From Datnioides undecimradiatus (Eukaryota > Chordata > Actinopteri > Lobotiformes > Datnioididae), in contig WARS01000033.1 in assembly GCA_008933995.1 (NCBI GenBank), positions 5,201,787 through 5,265,786 on the forward strand: a DNA stretch of 64,000 bases. The letters run 5' to 3'. Below are positions 1-12,369 of this stretch, piece by piece. Numbering within the stretch: the stretch's first letter is position 1; each line of letters begins with the position of its first letter. The notes beneath the pieces were generated by a model. That model was not told where the DNA came from, searched no databases, and was given only the letters and a program-made list of their open reading frames with translations. Position numbers and translations under genes: made by a program.

Positions 1-91
1 GTGGAGAGTTGCCCAAGTTATTGGGATCAATCCTCTGACGACCATGAACGTCACTACCAAAGTCATTGGCAAATCCATTACAGAGTTGGTG

Positions 92-870
92 AGATCAATA
101 TTTTTAACATATTTTCACGTGATTACGCACTTGAAGAACATTATATGATTTAACAGGATAGGTCATAACCTGGTTATAGAATATTGGCCATTTAGCAGTG
201 GATATTAATCAATGTTCCGTGTGGGGATTTTAACATGTGGAGACACTGTAAGCACTCTGACTGGCAGTGTATCACAGGCAGGCAAACAGTGGAGGCTCAT
301 GTTTCATTATGTTTCAGTGGCTGTTTACACACAATAATCTGGCTATTGGAATGAACAAAATGACTCTTGATAAAAGCCCGTGCTGCAGTTCAAAGTAAAT
401 AAAACCAGTTTTACACTGACTTTTTTTTGGATAAATCCTTGTCTTCACAGAGGAGGGGGTGGGATTAGTTCACACCCTCCTTGTTTCTTAAGATCTGAAA
501 TGTCCAAACGCAACCTAATAACTGTGAAATATTTCTAATTGCACACAGAAACCCACACACGCGACGACGCCAACATCTCCTCTTCACCCAGCCTTCTGAG
601 GGCGGAGTGAGGATGCTTTTTTAAATTAATTTTATTTTTTTATGACTTTTTTTTTCCTTTCTTTTTTTTTCCTTTACAGTCATTACATCTGACCTTATCT
701 CCCAGAGCCTGCAACTGGGTTGTCATTGACAACTGGCTCTAATCTCTACCCCCTCCCGACAAGCAGCACTGACAGGCCCTTTCTTCCCAATTCCTCAGAC
801 ACGTAGCCAGACATAAATTAATCTGTCACTCATTGCTGGTATTAATGTGGGGATGACACATAGCTGTGCG
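92..870. other. Intronic spacer with T-rich tract
   Basis: Unique sequence with no recognisable gene. A T-rich stretch lies at about 616-676. The interval around 170-240 has enhancer-like AT words but nothing decisive. Confidence 0.5.
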
Positions 871-874
871 TGCA

Positions 875-899
875 AACACACACACACACACGCGCGCGT
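875..899. repeat. (CA)n(CG)n microsatellite
   Basis: About 16 bases of alternating CA pass directly into CGCGCGCG. Alternating purine-pyrimidine DNA with a CG block is a classic candidate for the Z conformation. Confidence 0.9.
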
Positions 900-1375
900 G
901 GATGCACAGGCACGAAGACAAATGCACCCGGCATTTAAAACCGTTGTACAAACTGGGACACCATAGCATGGCAGTAGAAAAAGCCTTTGGAAAAGCTGAC
1001 AGTCTTCACTGTTAAACTGCATCAATCAAACATCCTGACAGAGAATGGGAGATTTAAGGACCTGAGAATTTCAATCTGCATAACTGCAGACATGCTTCTC
1101 AATATTAAACCTGTAAATAACAATGCCAAAAATGAATCCCTACAATGCCCACTTATTTCTACCAGGACGTGATTGGCATTCTGGGAACATTTAGGAAGAT
1201 TGACGGACGCGGGGATGAAAGCATCTATCTGATCCGATGACGATGCCTCTAAAAGCAGATCCTTTGTGTTATAATAAAGCTTCCTGAGCCAAGAGAGATA
1301 TGAAGCTCACATCATATGTCAGCCTGAGAAAGCAGCGGAAAAGTATTTCTTCCGGTTGTTAAAAGCCTGCAGAGA
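900..1375. other. Intronic spacer, no gene seen
   Basis: Unique moderate-GC sequence. One AATAAA lies near 1272, but no transcript structure is visible. Confidence 0.45.
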
Positions 1376-1379
1376 CTAT

Positions 1380-1560
1380 GTTATCTGCTTATCTGTATCT
1401 GCTTATCTCCCCGTGGTCTCTGAAAGCAGGCCGAGGCCGTAGGAGTTCAAGATAAATGGCCTGATCAATGGCAGACATTATCTGGATCTGGTAGGCAATA
1501 ATCAGATCCAGTTGACATTGTGGGTGCAGAAAGAACTGGCCTGTCAGCGCGAGCAAACCT
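1380..1560. promoter_or_regulatory. Candidate non-coding regulatory element with dyad
   Basis: Unique sequence with short motifs and a perfect 9-bp inverted repeat: CTGGATCTG at 1482-1490 and CAGATCCAG at 1503-1511. One G-T and one A-T pair extend the stem inward. An ORF crosses it (1512-1754, plus) but has no recognisable family or splice context. The enhancer role is inferred from texture only. Confidence 0.28.
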
Positions 1561-1872
1561 ACTTCACTGGCCATCAGTCTAATGTCGCCGCCGCGGGACT
1601 CGCTTTGGAAAACAATGCCGACGAGAAAATTGGTTTAACCTTCCCTGCCTCAAATGCTTTGGTTACATCCCTAATGCAGCCCCCTCCAACACACCCACAA
1701 GCCCTCACCACCACTCTGCCCAGTCACAAGAGAAATGGAGACCCTTTTGCCTAAATTACAGACATTGCCGTGGAATGTGGGCTGTGGGCCGCGATGCCGT
1801 GGATAATTTCAGACCAGTCAATCACTCCCTCCCCTTCTAACAGAAAGGAGCATATGTGCTGCCCGCCTCAAA

Positions 1873-1878
<6 letters not shown>

Positions 1879-1928
<50 letters not shown>
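1879..1928. repeat. (CA)n microsatellite
   Basis: About 48 bases of uninterrupted CA preceded by GCGC. Probably length-polymorphic. Confidence 0.95.
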
Positions 1929-1929
<1 letters not shown>

Positions 1930-2650
1930 ACCATGCATATTAGGCCCGATTTACCTTTAACATTTTCATTTAATGTCAGTATAATTACTAATTCTCAAAT
2001 CCAAGCGCAAATTATTTGAAAGGCCAAGTCTGTGTCCTTATTTATAGCTCTGTCACTCAGTGTTTACATGGAGGTTTAATGGGCCGAGAAAATGAATTCT
2101 CTCAGCTTTTGAAACGAGGCATGTGACAGGCAAATCAGAATTTTAATGTGCTGTATTTTAAGAGATCATTTGTGTGCGAGGTTGACTTTCATCTCGACAT
2201 CGCGTCAGCGTCCTTGAACGCAGTTCTGCAGGACTGCTCCGCTTTCTGACTTGAAACAACAGCGAAAGCAAGACGCGGTGGCGCTCGTCACGCGGCTTCA
2301 TTGATAGGCTCAATCAGTGTAACCTCATCAAGCTGCAGCGTCATTTGATCTCAATAGCGAAAGAAAAAAAGAAGGATTATGAGCCTCTTTTAATTTGACC
2401 CCAATTTTCTGTGCGGAGCTCTACAGTGGAGCCGTATCCCAGACAGACAAAACATTCTTAACAGATAACCCGCTGCATGACGGACCCCCAGCTTTAATTT
2501 TTCACCCTAATCTGCATGTCTTTATATTTGTGGAGACCCAGCAGACATCTACAACCAAAGAGCCGTGGTGCTGGAACCCCCCGTGAGGCCCTGACTTAAT
2601 ACTAAGCGAGAGCAACTGCGCTGGCAGGGATAATATTTTCCCTTTTTGTT
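1930..2650. other. Intronic sequence, possible regulatory element near 2090-2400
   Basis: AT-rich at first. From about 2195 to 2300 it is richer in CpG than its surroundings. Homeodomain-like TAAT words flank it. No exon is recognised. Confidence 0.35.
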
Positions 2651-2661
2651 TCTTTCTTCTC

Positions 2662-2849
2662 AGCGGCGCGATGGGAGCGAGGAGACAAGGGGAGGCAGGG
2701 AGATAAAGAAGGAGGAACTAGAGAGGAAGAGAGCGGGAGAAGAAAACAAAACAGGAGGAGACGGGGAGAGACAGACAAGACGGAGAGCGGGAAGGAGCCA
2801 ATAGGGGAGGCAGCAGGGGAAAGAAAAGGAAAGGAGAGGGGAGAAACAG
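2662..2849. repeat. Purine-rich (GA/GGA) tract
   Basis: Nearly all G and A on the plus strand for about 190 bases. The minus-strand ORF across it reads as a Ser/Phe/Leu/Pro low-complexity peptide, which is a by-product of the tract. Such homopurine runs can form triplex (H-DNA) structures. Confidence 0.8.
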
Positions 2850-4075
2850 CCTGCTGTGTCTCTTAAAAAGGAATGACTACAGGAAAGCACTGAGGAAATC
2901 GCCACTAAGGCGGCGTATTAAAACCTGTCTGACCCTCTGCAGACCCCCCGAGCGATTCGCCCGGCTGGAGGAGTATGGTCGGCGGGATTAGGCCTCTGAA
3001 ACGCTCCGTCAAGACCATTCTGTCAGGCACCAACGGAGACAGCCCCAGTCATCCTCCCACACCCCCTGCGCTCCACTCAAACAAGCCTCTCCAAGGCTCT
3101 CTGTGCTCAACAGCTCCGGAGCGGGGGCCTGATGATAGGCTCTCTAGGGGGACACAAGATGGGCCACGGACATCAAAAGCCAGCAGGGTGATAGACAGCA
3201 GGGAGGTCTCTGCCCGCCCTCCCCCAACATTCCCTCTTTTCTCTTTCTGTTGCTGTCCTTCTCTCTCCCTCCGTCTCATCCCAGGCCCCCGCTGGCCATT
3301 GAGGGGTTTCTAATTGCCTTTTGCAGGGCTTGAGCAAAATAAGGTCGTTGTTCCGTCTACAGTAGCCTCCCTGCTGGGGGGCTGAACGATGGGCGGGAGA
3401 GAAACGGGAGGTTTAGGCCCCTTTAAGACACACAACAAAAAAACCACGACGCCAACACGGGATGCTGGGCGCGTCACAAGAGCAGGAGATGATCTGCAAC
3501 CAATCTCAGTGAAAATGAAGCCGGGGTGTTGATTGTTCCTTCAGAGTCCTTGTCACTCAGTGGGTGACAGGTGAGATCCTCAAAAACACCATACCCCTGA
3601 ATTCCACGTATGAAAGAGGCCTGATGGTTGCGGTCGGAAAGGCCTGTGTGTGCGCTTCTGAGCATGTGTGTGGAGGATCTGAGCCTCGATCATGTGACAG
3701 AGTGTTTTAACATGTCAGAGTCCACCGAGACAGCGCTTGGATATCCCCCCTGACCCTGGTGGCCCTCTGCTGCCCCCCCCCCCCTTTCTGGGTAACACTA
3801 GAACATGGGAGACTGGTTGAACAAGAGGGGAGATTGTGTGTGTCCCAGTGAGTGTGTTTGTATGTGTGTGTGTGTTTGGAGATAGGAGCAATTTCATCTG
3901 TGAATCCCCTCCTCTTCCCGCTGACGGCGTCCATGCAGCTGGAAAGTGAGCCGGTGGTTTGTGACCTACATGTGGAGCTGGTTGCGGGCCAGAGACTGAG
4001 GCCGCGACTGGGCTGCAGGGGGTCTGTCTGTTGACAAGAACGGGAGGCCTCTTCCGCTTTGAAGCCCAGTATATT
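2850..4075. other. Intronic spacer with C-run and GT repeat
   Basis: GC-richer unique sequence. There is a C12 run at 3773-3784 and a short GT repeat near 3836-3875. The ORFs on both strands at 2975-3313 overlap one another and have low-complexity composition; I read neither as a gene. Confidence 0.45.
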
Positions 4076-4079
4076 TAAA

Positions 4080-4480
4080 TATTTCATGACCCCCTCCTCT
4101 CCAGCCCCTTTTATCGGATTTGCGCTCTGGCTTCACGGCTGCCTTTCATTAATAGCACAGCGAGAAGAGTTAGCGTCGATCTAATGCCCCCATCAGCGAG
4201 GCAGATCTGAGGGAGCCTCCTCTACACCAGGGCCCTTTTGGCACCCGGCATATCTGGAAGACGATCTCGTTAAATGCTAGTAACAATTACACCAATTACA
4301 GATAAGCCTAAGTGTGTCAAAGCCACAACATGATGTTTACAATGATTAGCATGCTGCGTTATCAGCAGGGATGGTAATCAACGCTGGTGCCTGGTGCTTC
4401 AAAAGATCACAGGGCTCTTTATCTGTCACTATCGATAACAGGCCACCGGCTGAAGACAGACCTGAGCGTGGCTGCCGCGT
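4080..4480. promoter_or_regulatory. Candidate conserved enhancer-like block
   Basis: About 400 bases of unique, repeat-free sequence with dense TAAT, ATTAC, GATAA and ACAAT words, including clustered ATTAC words around 4288-4302 and ATTAGC near 4345. This is the texture typical of vertebrate conserved non-coding elements around developmental genes. Conservation was not tested. Confidence 0.38.
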
Positions 4481-5060
4481 TTGGCACCAGATCACGTTGC
4501 TGGTACCAAGCTTCAGTTGAAGTAAACTAGGTTTGACGGACGACTTTTCAAGATGTCACGGGAAAAGAGCGGCTGATTTCAAATGAGGGAACATCACAGT
4601 CCTCCACGCCCTTATTTCTCTTCATTATCATCAAAGGCGTCACAGAGGAACACGCTTCAGTTAAGCACTCATGACTCCGCCGTTGCAGTAAACAGTCCCA
4701 GTTATCAGATCAACCAATGTGAACGCTGTGTGTTGAAGTGGAAGCGCAGTGTGGGCCAGTAGATTTCCACGAGGGCGCGTGCTGGCATGGCGCAGGGCAC
4801 CGAGTCTGGAAATGTGTCTCTGAGGCTGGTGACCGTGACATAAGGCCCCGCTTGTCTCCGTGTAATAGAGATGCCTTTGAGAGCGGCCTGCATCTGCCCG
4901 CGGGACACATTCCACGCTTTCCTCCACAAACTCTGCGCCGCCATCAGGCTCTGGGTCCTAAATGTGCACATTGTGAGGCTGCCCCGCTGGCTGCCTGACA
5001 ACAGCACATTCACCATGGGGTTATTTGAGTGGACCCAGGCTCCTGGGGCACAGATAGAGC
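4481..5060. other. Intronic spacer, no gene seen
   Basis: Five overlapping ORFs lie on both strands (4661-5095), none with a recognisable domain or paired splice sites. Probably chance ORFs in GC-balanced DNA. Confidence 0.45.
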
Positions 5061-5063
5061 GTG

Positions 5064-5090
5064 TTCTCTCTCACTCTCTCTCTCTCTCTG
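5064..5090. repeat. (CT)n microsatellite
   Basis: Interrupted CT repeat of about 27 bases that leads into a short GT stretch. Confidence 0.85.
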
Positions 5091-5212
5091 TGTGAAAGTG
5101 TGTGTGATACTTGTGAAGGGCTGTGCTGGTTGTGTTTATGTAATTGTGTGAAACGATCCGCCTTAAAGTTTGTTTGCCTCGTTAGAGCGACACCAGGAGA
5201 GGTGTACAGTAC

Positions 5213-5228
5213 AGTGTGTGTGTGTGTG
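5213..5228. repeat. Short (GT)n microsatellite
   Basis: Uninterrupted GT run of about 16 bases. Confidence 0.85.
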
Positions 5229-5456
5229 ACCAAAGAGTGACGTGAGCTTAGATGTTTTCTATCAGCGTGTGTGCGAGTTTGTGTTTGCGGCCGGGTGTCA
5301 GTGGGGCCTACAGGGGACCATCAGTGTCAAGGGCCACCCAGGCCACAGGCAGCGCTAAGCCCAATCATCAGCGCCCGCCTCAGCCGGGCTTACCATGTAC
5401 TCTGTTTACCAACACCAAGCTTCAACAAGATGATCTGGGGCAGCTTGCTGTCTGTC

Positions 5457-5535
5457 TCACTCACTCTCTCTCTGTCTCTCACAAACACACACACACACAC
5501 ACGGACACACGGACACACATAAACACACACTCCAG
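5457..5535. repeat. Compound (CT)n-(CA)n microsatellite
   Basis: A CT repeat switches to CA, then to ACGGACAC-type interruptions and AAACACAC. Typical imperfect compound microsatellite. Confidence 0.9.
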
Positions 5536-5645
5536 GCCTGTAAGAGGATTTGCGCTGGCAACAGGGACAGGATGCGTCGCTTATCCAGAGAGAAAGCTGC
5601 TGCACCACACACAGCTTGACCCCACCTCACATGCCTGACTGCACA

Positions 5646-5695
5646 GGTAAACACACACACAAACACACTCCACACAGAAACACAAACACACACAA
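5646..5695. repeat. Interrupted CA-rich repeat
   Basis: A series of short ACACAC blocks separated by AAAC and TCC; a degenerate CA repeat. Confidence 0.8.
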
Positions 5696-6515
5696 GTCCC
5701 TGAAGAAAAGAGCGATTTGGCCCGGCCTTTGCTGGGTCCACAGACATTGGGGGTAAACAGTTTGTTGTATAATGAAGTTTAGACCTCAGTTTGATGAGAG
5801 GCTGAATGAACAACGCGGACGTGCTTTGGGTTTCACACAGCATTTAGACTCTAAAGTGAAACAACAAACTTTTATTCCCACTGTAATGACGCTGTTCAGT
5901 TTGCACGTGAAATAAAGCAGCGTGTTATGAATGTATGCAACAAGCACCACCAGAGCAGGCTGCTAGCTGCCGGCCTGGTCCTCTGAATTCACTGCTGACC
6001 GGATGGCATATGAAACCATCACATTTTTTTTACGACGTGCTTTTATTGTGTCTTAATTTTAAAGCCTGTTTGCAAGCTCCAACAATAAAGCGCTGAATGG
6101 AACCGTTAGCGGAAGCCGCACTGGTTGTGTTTTCCTCTGCTGTCTACTGATTAGTCTGCTCCGATGGCCACATTGTTACGTGATAACAGAGGGCGGTTGG
6201 TTGGCTGGCCCTGAGGAACTAATTCGCAGTGAGTTCACTGACTCTCTGACCAGGGATATTAGAGGCGCGTCTTTTAGTCATGCTCGATGGAGTCCGGGCT
6301 CTGACTCCACTGAAGCCTCTGGTCTGCAGGGGAATCTAACAGGGCCAGAGAGGCCTGCAAACACCTGTCGTCCACAGACGCTGCAGGCACAGTAACACCT
6401 GACACTGCCCATGAGTTCACACATGGAGGAGCACACATACTGTACATACATACATAACATACCAACCAGTATGTTTCCCTATGTAGAGCCATGCAATTAA
6501 TCACACCACTGCACG
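5696..6515. other. Intronic spacer, no gene seen
   Basis: Unique sequence with two AATAAA words (near 5910 and 6085) and no transcript structure. Confidence 0.45.
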
Positions 6516-6518
6516 GGC

Positions 6519-6550
6519 GCGCACACACACACACACACACATCATCATCA
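6519..6550. repeat. (CA)n microsatellite with ATC tail
   Basis: A CG-containing start (GGGCGCG) is followed by about 20 bases of CA and then ATCATCATC. Confidence 0.92.
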
Positions 6551-6679
6551 CTGCCTACGGGAGGTGTCCTCCTGAGACCCCTGAGGTGACAGATGTGTCA
6601 AAACAACATATTGGTTTCGCTCCTCTTTGCTGTGGTGTTGCTTTGTTCCTTTACCCTAAAAAAAAAACCAAACAGTGGA

Positions 6680-6815
6680 TCTGATTTGCTCTGCATATTG
6701 CTGATGCATTTTTCACGAGTTACTCTGAAAACACCATGTTCCTCGACATTAAAAAGCAATTTAGCACTCCCAGGATTAAAAGCGCATGTTAAATTGAAGG
6801 CTACACTTGGCGTGG
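6680..6815. promoter_or_regulatory. Candidate regulatory element
   Basis: Unique AT-rich block with ATGCAT at 6704-6709, TTAAAAAGCAATTTAGC near 6750 and GGATTAAAAG near 6775: octamer- and homeodomain-like words. Judged by texture only. Confidence 0.3.
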
Positions 6816-7415
6816 GCATGAAAAATTGAGTGGCTCCTTATATTAACCAGGTTGAGCGCTGCACACAGCATTTAGATAGACGAAATGGAATCTTTTAGCA
6901 TTACTAATTCATCCGCGGGAAAGCTGTGGTTGAGACGTTGTGCACGACTCCACCGGTACACGGCTGAATACAAACATTAGCCGGCTTGCAGCCAAAGCTG
7001 CGCTGTGTCTTATGAAAAGTGTGAATGCCAGGTGGATGTCTATCAGCAGGGACTGTTAAATGTAACCTACTTTCATCGGTGCACTTTCATTTCAGTTGAG
7101 CTCCGCTTCTACGGTTCCCTTAAACGAGCTGTGAACTGTCCTTCAACCCTTATTCGACAAATTTACATACTGTCCATGCTTCTACGCTCAGCTGACAGAG
7201 GAAGAAACCCACTCACATTCTGATACCAGCATCCGTGATCTATTTCCAAAGCCTTTGGTCAAAAGCTGGTTAAAAATGAATGAGGGAGCTGCTGGCCTGT
7301 GGGAATAGACGGACTAGACACCCCCTGTTTAAGTTGGCCCTGATTCCAAAACGTCCTCTAATGTTTCCTCTCAGCACACCGAGAAAATGGAGGAGAGCAG
7401 ATAAAAAGCAGGATG
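6816..7415. other. Intronic sequence, no gene seen
   Basis: Unique sequence with no repeats or exon signals of note. Confidence 0.4.
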
Positions 7416-7419
7416 AACA

Positions 7420-7580
7420 CTCGTTTAGTGGACCGTGGCCCCACTTAAACATAATGATGGATGCTAATGATGCCCATAATTACCGTTTCTAAAATGGTGA
7501 TAATTACAATTCTTTTATAGCTCTTTATCCGCGGACGATCCTGATAATGATTGTAGGAGTGATAAACAGTGATTGCCAGT
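7420..7580. promoter_or_regulatory. Candidate homeodomain-rich element
   Basis: Two perfect TAATTA sites lie at 7477-7482 and 7501-7506 with further TAATGAT words at 7452-7472 and 7546-7550. Dense spaced TAAT cores are typical of homeodomain-bound enhancers. Confidence 0.36.
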
Positions 7581-9315
7581 GTTTGACCTTTGAAAGCACC
7601 ACCGTCACAAATAAAGCACACCGGGATGAGACAAGCATCGTACTTTCGATTACTCTGAATGCTGAGAAAAGTTATGCACTGTTGTTTGGCCATAAAGTCG
7701 TTACAAATAATGTGATACGAATGAAAGAACATTCATGTTTGACATTCTTAAAGCTACGTTTGCTGATCTTATGGCAGAGGAAGTAACTGGTATGACATCT
7801 TGTTAACTATGGTAAACAGGTAGATACAGAGCAAGAGAAACATAGTCTTAAAGTTGTGTTTATGGCCACTGTGAGTTCAATGTTCACCCTTCTCTTCGCT
7901 CTACTTCTCAAACTTCTGAGAAAAACACATGACTCTTTCGCTGCTAAATGCTTGATTACATTTGTTAACTTGTTTGTCTGGTGGTGGGGAGCCCTGCAGG
8001 TTAATCACTGAAGGCATGACAACAAGTGTGAAAACACTGAATACGCTCAAATCGGTGATAGCCTCTAAGCAAACCGGTAAAGTCACAGGATGGAAAACCA
8101 ACACAAGTGAAAGATGTTGAAATGCTCACAGAGCTGAGGTGAACAGCGGAGTCAAGTGTGTTGTTTTTCGACTACAATTCAAAAGTACAACAGGGATCAG
8201 GTCAATAATATTCAGCGTTCTGGAAACAAACACCAACACGTGCTAAAGGTTCAGAGTGAAATAACCCACCGCCTTATTTTTTTTTTTGTAAATAACAGTG
8301 AATCAGCCTGGTATGCAGGTCCACTCTGCCTCCATCCAGCCCAGTGCTGTAATGTTGGCCTGGCTCCTCTGTCACATGGCATAGATTACGCCTGTGTTAC
8401 ACCAAATGCCTGATAATGCAATCAAGCAGCTTTGAAGCTCGGTGATTCTCCAGTGCCTGCTGTAATGAGGGGAAAATGAAACTGTTCCCTCAGTGTCTGA
8501 CTAAACCTCTGATGAGACCTTCATCAGAGACAGACTGACAGACCGACAAAGACCATTTAAAATGAACTCATCTGTCTTCAGCCATGAGCCCCATCAGGCC
8601 GAGGGGGGCAGAACAGCTCTTTTGGACATGTGGAGCAACCTGTGGGAGTTTGTGCACAGGTGGGGATGTTATGTATATTTGGGATTTTCTGGATTTTTGG
8701 TAATTTCATTGTTGTGATAGAAAGTTTGCACAGACTGCAGCTTAACTGCTCTATATTCACAAGATGATGCTCAACCTGATATTTCATATTTCACATTTCA
8801 CATGCCTGTTAAATATGCAATAAGCAGTTTGTCCAGTTGCTACATATAACTGAGCAGCCAAGAAACCAACTGTTTCCTACATAGACAAGACTCATCAACT
8901 TGGGAGCTACAAAGCTCAGTAAAACGAATCACGACAACCATATAATTAGGTCTATATTGAACTGGGAGACGGGAGCACATTTGTAAGAGCCCGTGTCCAT
9001 TTGAGGGCAGCTACTGGGCCACATATAAAACTCCCTCTGCAGTGTTAATGTTACTCAGAGAGAGACTGACTGCTTCAACTACCAGCTGCACTCTTGAGCA
9101 GTGCATCCACTATCTAGTCTGGTTCACCGGTCTAGTTCTCCTGCTCTCCACCTCTTTATTACACCATAGTCAGTGGCCCTGGCCATCCAAGAGAATCCAA
9201 TGCTCTATTATATGAAAGAAAGAAACTGAAGTCTCACTCTGCACTTGACCTGGACCTACATTTCAAACCCTCTTGAAAGACAGATGTGCCCATTAAATGC
9301 AGAAAGGGACACAGC
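7581..9315. other. Intronic spacer, no gene seen
   Basis: A long AT-rich stretch with a T-run at about 8276-8287. Scattered ORFs have no family resemblance. Some CNE-like words occur near 8400-8470. Confidence 0.4.
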
Positions 9316-9319
9316 AGAT

Positions 9320-9480
9320 TCAACGACGAAGGCCACGTTTAATCCCAAATTAACAATTGTGATTCCTGCTGAGAGGCATATAACGCAATGACTAATTTCC
9401 AATTTTCACATATTAATGAGATGCAGTGGAGACCGGATTATGGGGCCTGTGGAAGCTTGTGTGAGGGAGCTCGGCCATAA
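9320..9480. promoter_or_regulatory. Candidate SOX/homeodomain element
   Basis: It contains the self-complementary octamer ACAATTGT (9353-9360, two facing SOX-like half sites) and ATTAATGAG at 9412-9420 in unique sequence. Confidence 0.34.
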
Positions 9481-9945
9481 TGTTTTTAGCTGACAGTTGC
9501 TGCGGACTCCACTGGGCTGTGTTAGACAAGCACAAGTTGTGCTTTTTGAAATGCATGTGGGGCGGCAAGGGTGTGTGTGACTTCCTATTAGTATTATGTT
9601 ACTGTGTTAATATCCTACATACTGAAGAATTTGTTCTTGTACGTCCAATGCCAGTGCTGCACTGGATTGCATTTCAATTTGAAGGGTCACCGTTACTTTG
9701 TACATCCCATATATACAGTGTTCATAATGGGTATACAATCTATAATGTAAAGCCTTATTTTGTATGGACAAGGCCAGTACAGGATGCCAAAAGCTTGCTG
9801 TGTGTGCGGGTGTGTGTCGGAGTCTGACCCCTCAGTCCAGATCACTCCAGGATAATAACGCCCCTCAGGAGCTGTGAGGCCTGATATCACCCTTCTCAGC
9901 AGTGATAGCTATCATTGTTGCTAATATAGCTACACAGAATGAATC
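9481..9945. other. Intronic spacer with a chance ORF
   Basis: A plus-strand ORF (9480-9827, 115 codons) spans this stretch. It has irregular composition, no recognisable domain and ends in a GT-repeat-derived Val/Cys-rich tail. Judged non-coding. Confidence 0.4.
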
Positions 9946-9947
9946 CA

Positions 9948-9975
9948 TACACACACGCACACACACACACACAAA
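9948..9975. repeat. (CA)n microsatellite
   Basis: About 27 bases of CA with one CG interruption. Confidence 0.9.
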
Positions 9976-12240
9976 ACGTCAAGACAGATGGTTCCTGCAC
10001 TTCCCCTGATCTCATCTCGTGCTTTAATGAAAACCAGGTAGATACCAGAGCCCAGTCCAGTCACATCAGCGGCCCGTCTGCACTGAGCTACGGCCCTCTG
10101 CTCTTCAAACACTCTCAAAAACAGCGCCTGTCTGTCGTTCTCCTTTCAGCTGATGATTCGTGACTGCTGATCGATGGCAGCTCCCGTGTCGTTTCTAACA
10201 ACTGTTAACTCGTGATTATTTTGCTGACACCTGACAGGAGGCGGCCCCGAGGGAGGAGGAATTTGGACATGGAAGATCAAGAAGGATGCTTGCTGCCTCC
10301 CACATGGAGAGCCAAGAACAAAGCTGACAGTATGCCCCTGCACGAAATCAAATGTTTGACATCTAACTCCTTTTGAATCAAGAGCACATGGATTTACACT
10401 CACGCTTGTTGCACAAGTGAATGTAACTGAGGAGCTAACACACCCTGATTGGGGTAGATGAGGTGAAAACTTGATGTAAGAGGAAGCTTTAATCAGTTAG
10501 AGTTAATTTGATCAGCATTATATGACTGATACGCCCGATTAATGAAGGCTTTGATGAATAAAGAAACAGAATGACCAGAGACCAGAATAGTCCTTTCTAA
10601 TCCAGGACTTGTCATTTATGATGGCTGCATTCCATCTAGTGAAACAAGCCTGTCACGCCAATGAGAGCCCGTACTAAATGCCTGATGCTAAGCTACCCTA
10701 TTATTACTCTTCCAGCATCAGGGCATTTATTTCTATTGCTGTTGTCATTTCATACACTCATGCTGTCACACAGTTTCCAAAATATTTCTGTTCTCTTTTA
10801 TATTCAATTATGTAAATCAGCTTTTTTAGCTTGTCATCTCGATTTTTATTGTTTCTTTGTTTGTGTTCGGCTTTGGTTTGTTTTGGGATGAAGTGGTTTT
10901 ACTCCCCTCATGGGATGAGCTCGCCTGCGCAAAAACAACAAGACGCATAGTTTCTGTCGGTTTTTTCCCTCAAGTTTTTACTACACTCTCTGATTTTATG
11001 TTTTATCACTCTGCAATTAGACAAAAATGAATTATTCATGTACTGAAACCAGAAACTGTGTACAGATTAGGACTTTTAAAGGCATTTAATGAACAAGCCT
11101 CTAAATCAGTATTAAAACAACGTATAGTAACTGTAGTACAGCTTTTTAAAATCATTTTCTTTGTCCGGTGTTAAAAAGTAGCACATATGCATCCTGTCTC
11201 AGGTGTGGAGCTGGGGGGAATTCAACGCACCCTGCAGACCTTGGGCAGTCTACTCCAAAATGCTCTTAATTAAAACTAAAATCTTTAGTAAAGCTTAGAG
11301 GGGTTTAATCAAGATCAAGTCAATCTGTGCAGCTAAACCACAAAAACAGAGTTGCTTTGTAACGCAACTGTTTCAATAGCTTCCGTCTCTGCAGGAGTCC
11401 TGAAGTGCCGCATTATTAATTCTAATACATCTAAGTTATCAAACAACTACTGTTCACTCAACAGGGTTCCCCTTTGCCACCGCTGAGCACCACGCCACTG
11501 CACTACACTTCTGGGCCAAGAGCATTAAGAGGCCAAAGCTTATATCAGCCACAAAAGAAATGGCAAATAAATAAAAGCAGGAAAGCATTGGGTGTTGAAA
11601 GCAACAAGAATCACAGCTCAAGGTCCCTTTACTTCAGACGGATGCAATTAAGTTTCCATTTAGGGGGATGACAAATTGATCGGAGCAGAGAAGTCACAGC
11701 CTGCATTAAAATCAGCAGCTGAACGCCGCTAATCTGATGCTCCATCTTTTGCCAACTTCCACACATCTTTTTCCAAAACCACTGGGCACTGTGTTCCAGC
11801 TGTACATCTGTATCTCCGGACTGAGAGAAGCCTGTTGGGTATAACCGGATACTTTGCTTTTGGGAGGGAATAAGCACAAAATTTCAGGTCATTCTTCCCC
11901 ATCAACAGCTCTGAGGGAAGTATAGCTTTTGCATTGTTTTGCAGACAGAGGTTGGGGCCGGGGGAGGTGCAGAGTTGGGAGTCTCACGTCGTTAGGGCTT
12001 GAAATAATGATGACAAAATCTCTGAGCAGAAATGATTTGATTAGTGCTTTCAGGTCTAAAAAGGAACCTGGATGCGTACCAAATGACTGTGGAGAGGGAA
12101 GGTGCGACAGAGCTCTTAATTGCTGGAACTGCACCTAGAGACTTGATGATTTGTGACATCTTATCCAGTGCTCTGTGCTAACACTAATAACTGTTAATTA
12201 ACTGTAGCAAGGATGCCGGAGAGGAGGAAGCGCGAGGGGT
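9976..12240. other. Intronic sequence, scattered AT-rich blocks
   Basis: No exon or recognisable transposon. The stretch 10480-10640 has GATTAATGAAGG and TTAATTTGATCA words that look enhancer-like. The stretch 10700-10900 is T-rich. Confidence 0.4.
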
Positions 12241-12245
12241 GGGGG

Positions 12246-12288
<43 letters not shown>

Positions 12289-12304
12289 CACGCACACACA
12301 CACA
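12246..12304. repeat. (CA)n-(TA)n-(CA)n microsatellite
   Basis: About 36 bases of CA, then ATATATA, then CA again. One of the longest microsatellites in the window. Confidence 0.94.
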
Positions 12305-12369
12305 GCCTTGTGTGTTCTCTAGATTAAAGGCAAAGGCATCTCCAGGGATGTACATGAGATGGAGCGAAG

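Noticed and set aside
1..88. An open frame at the left edge ending at a GTGAGA donor-like site (29 codons, ending KSITEL), as if the 3' end of a plus-strand exon.
   Set aside because: No protein family recognised, the exon start is outside the window, the antisense frame is equally open, and the host gene runs on the minus strand. Testable by RNA-seq junctions at position 88.
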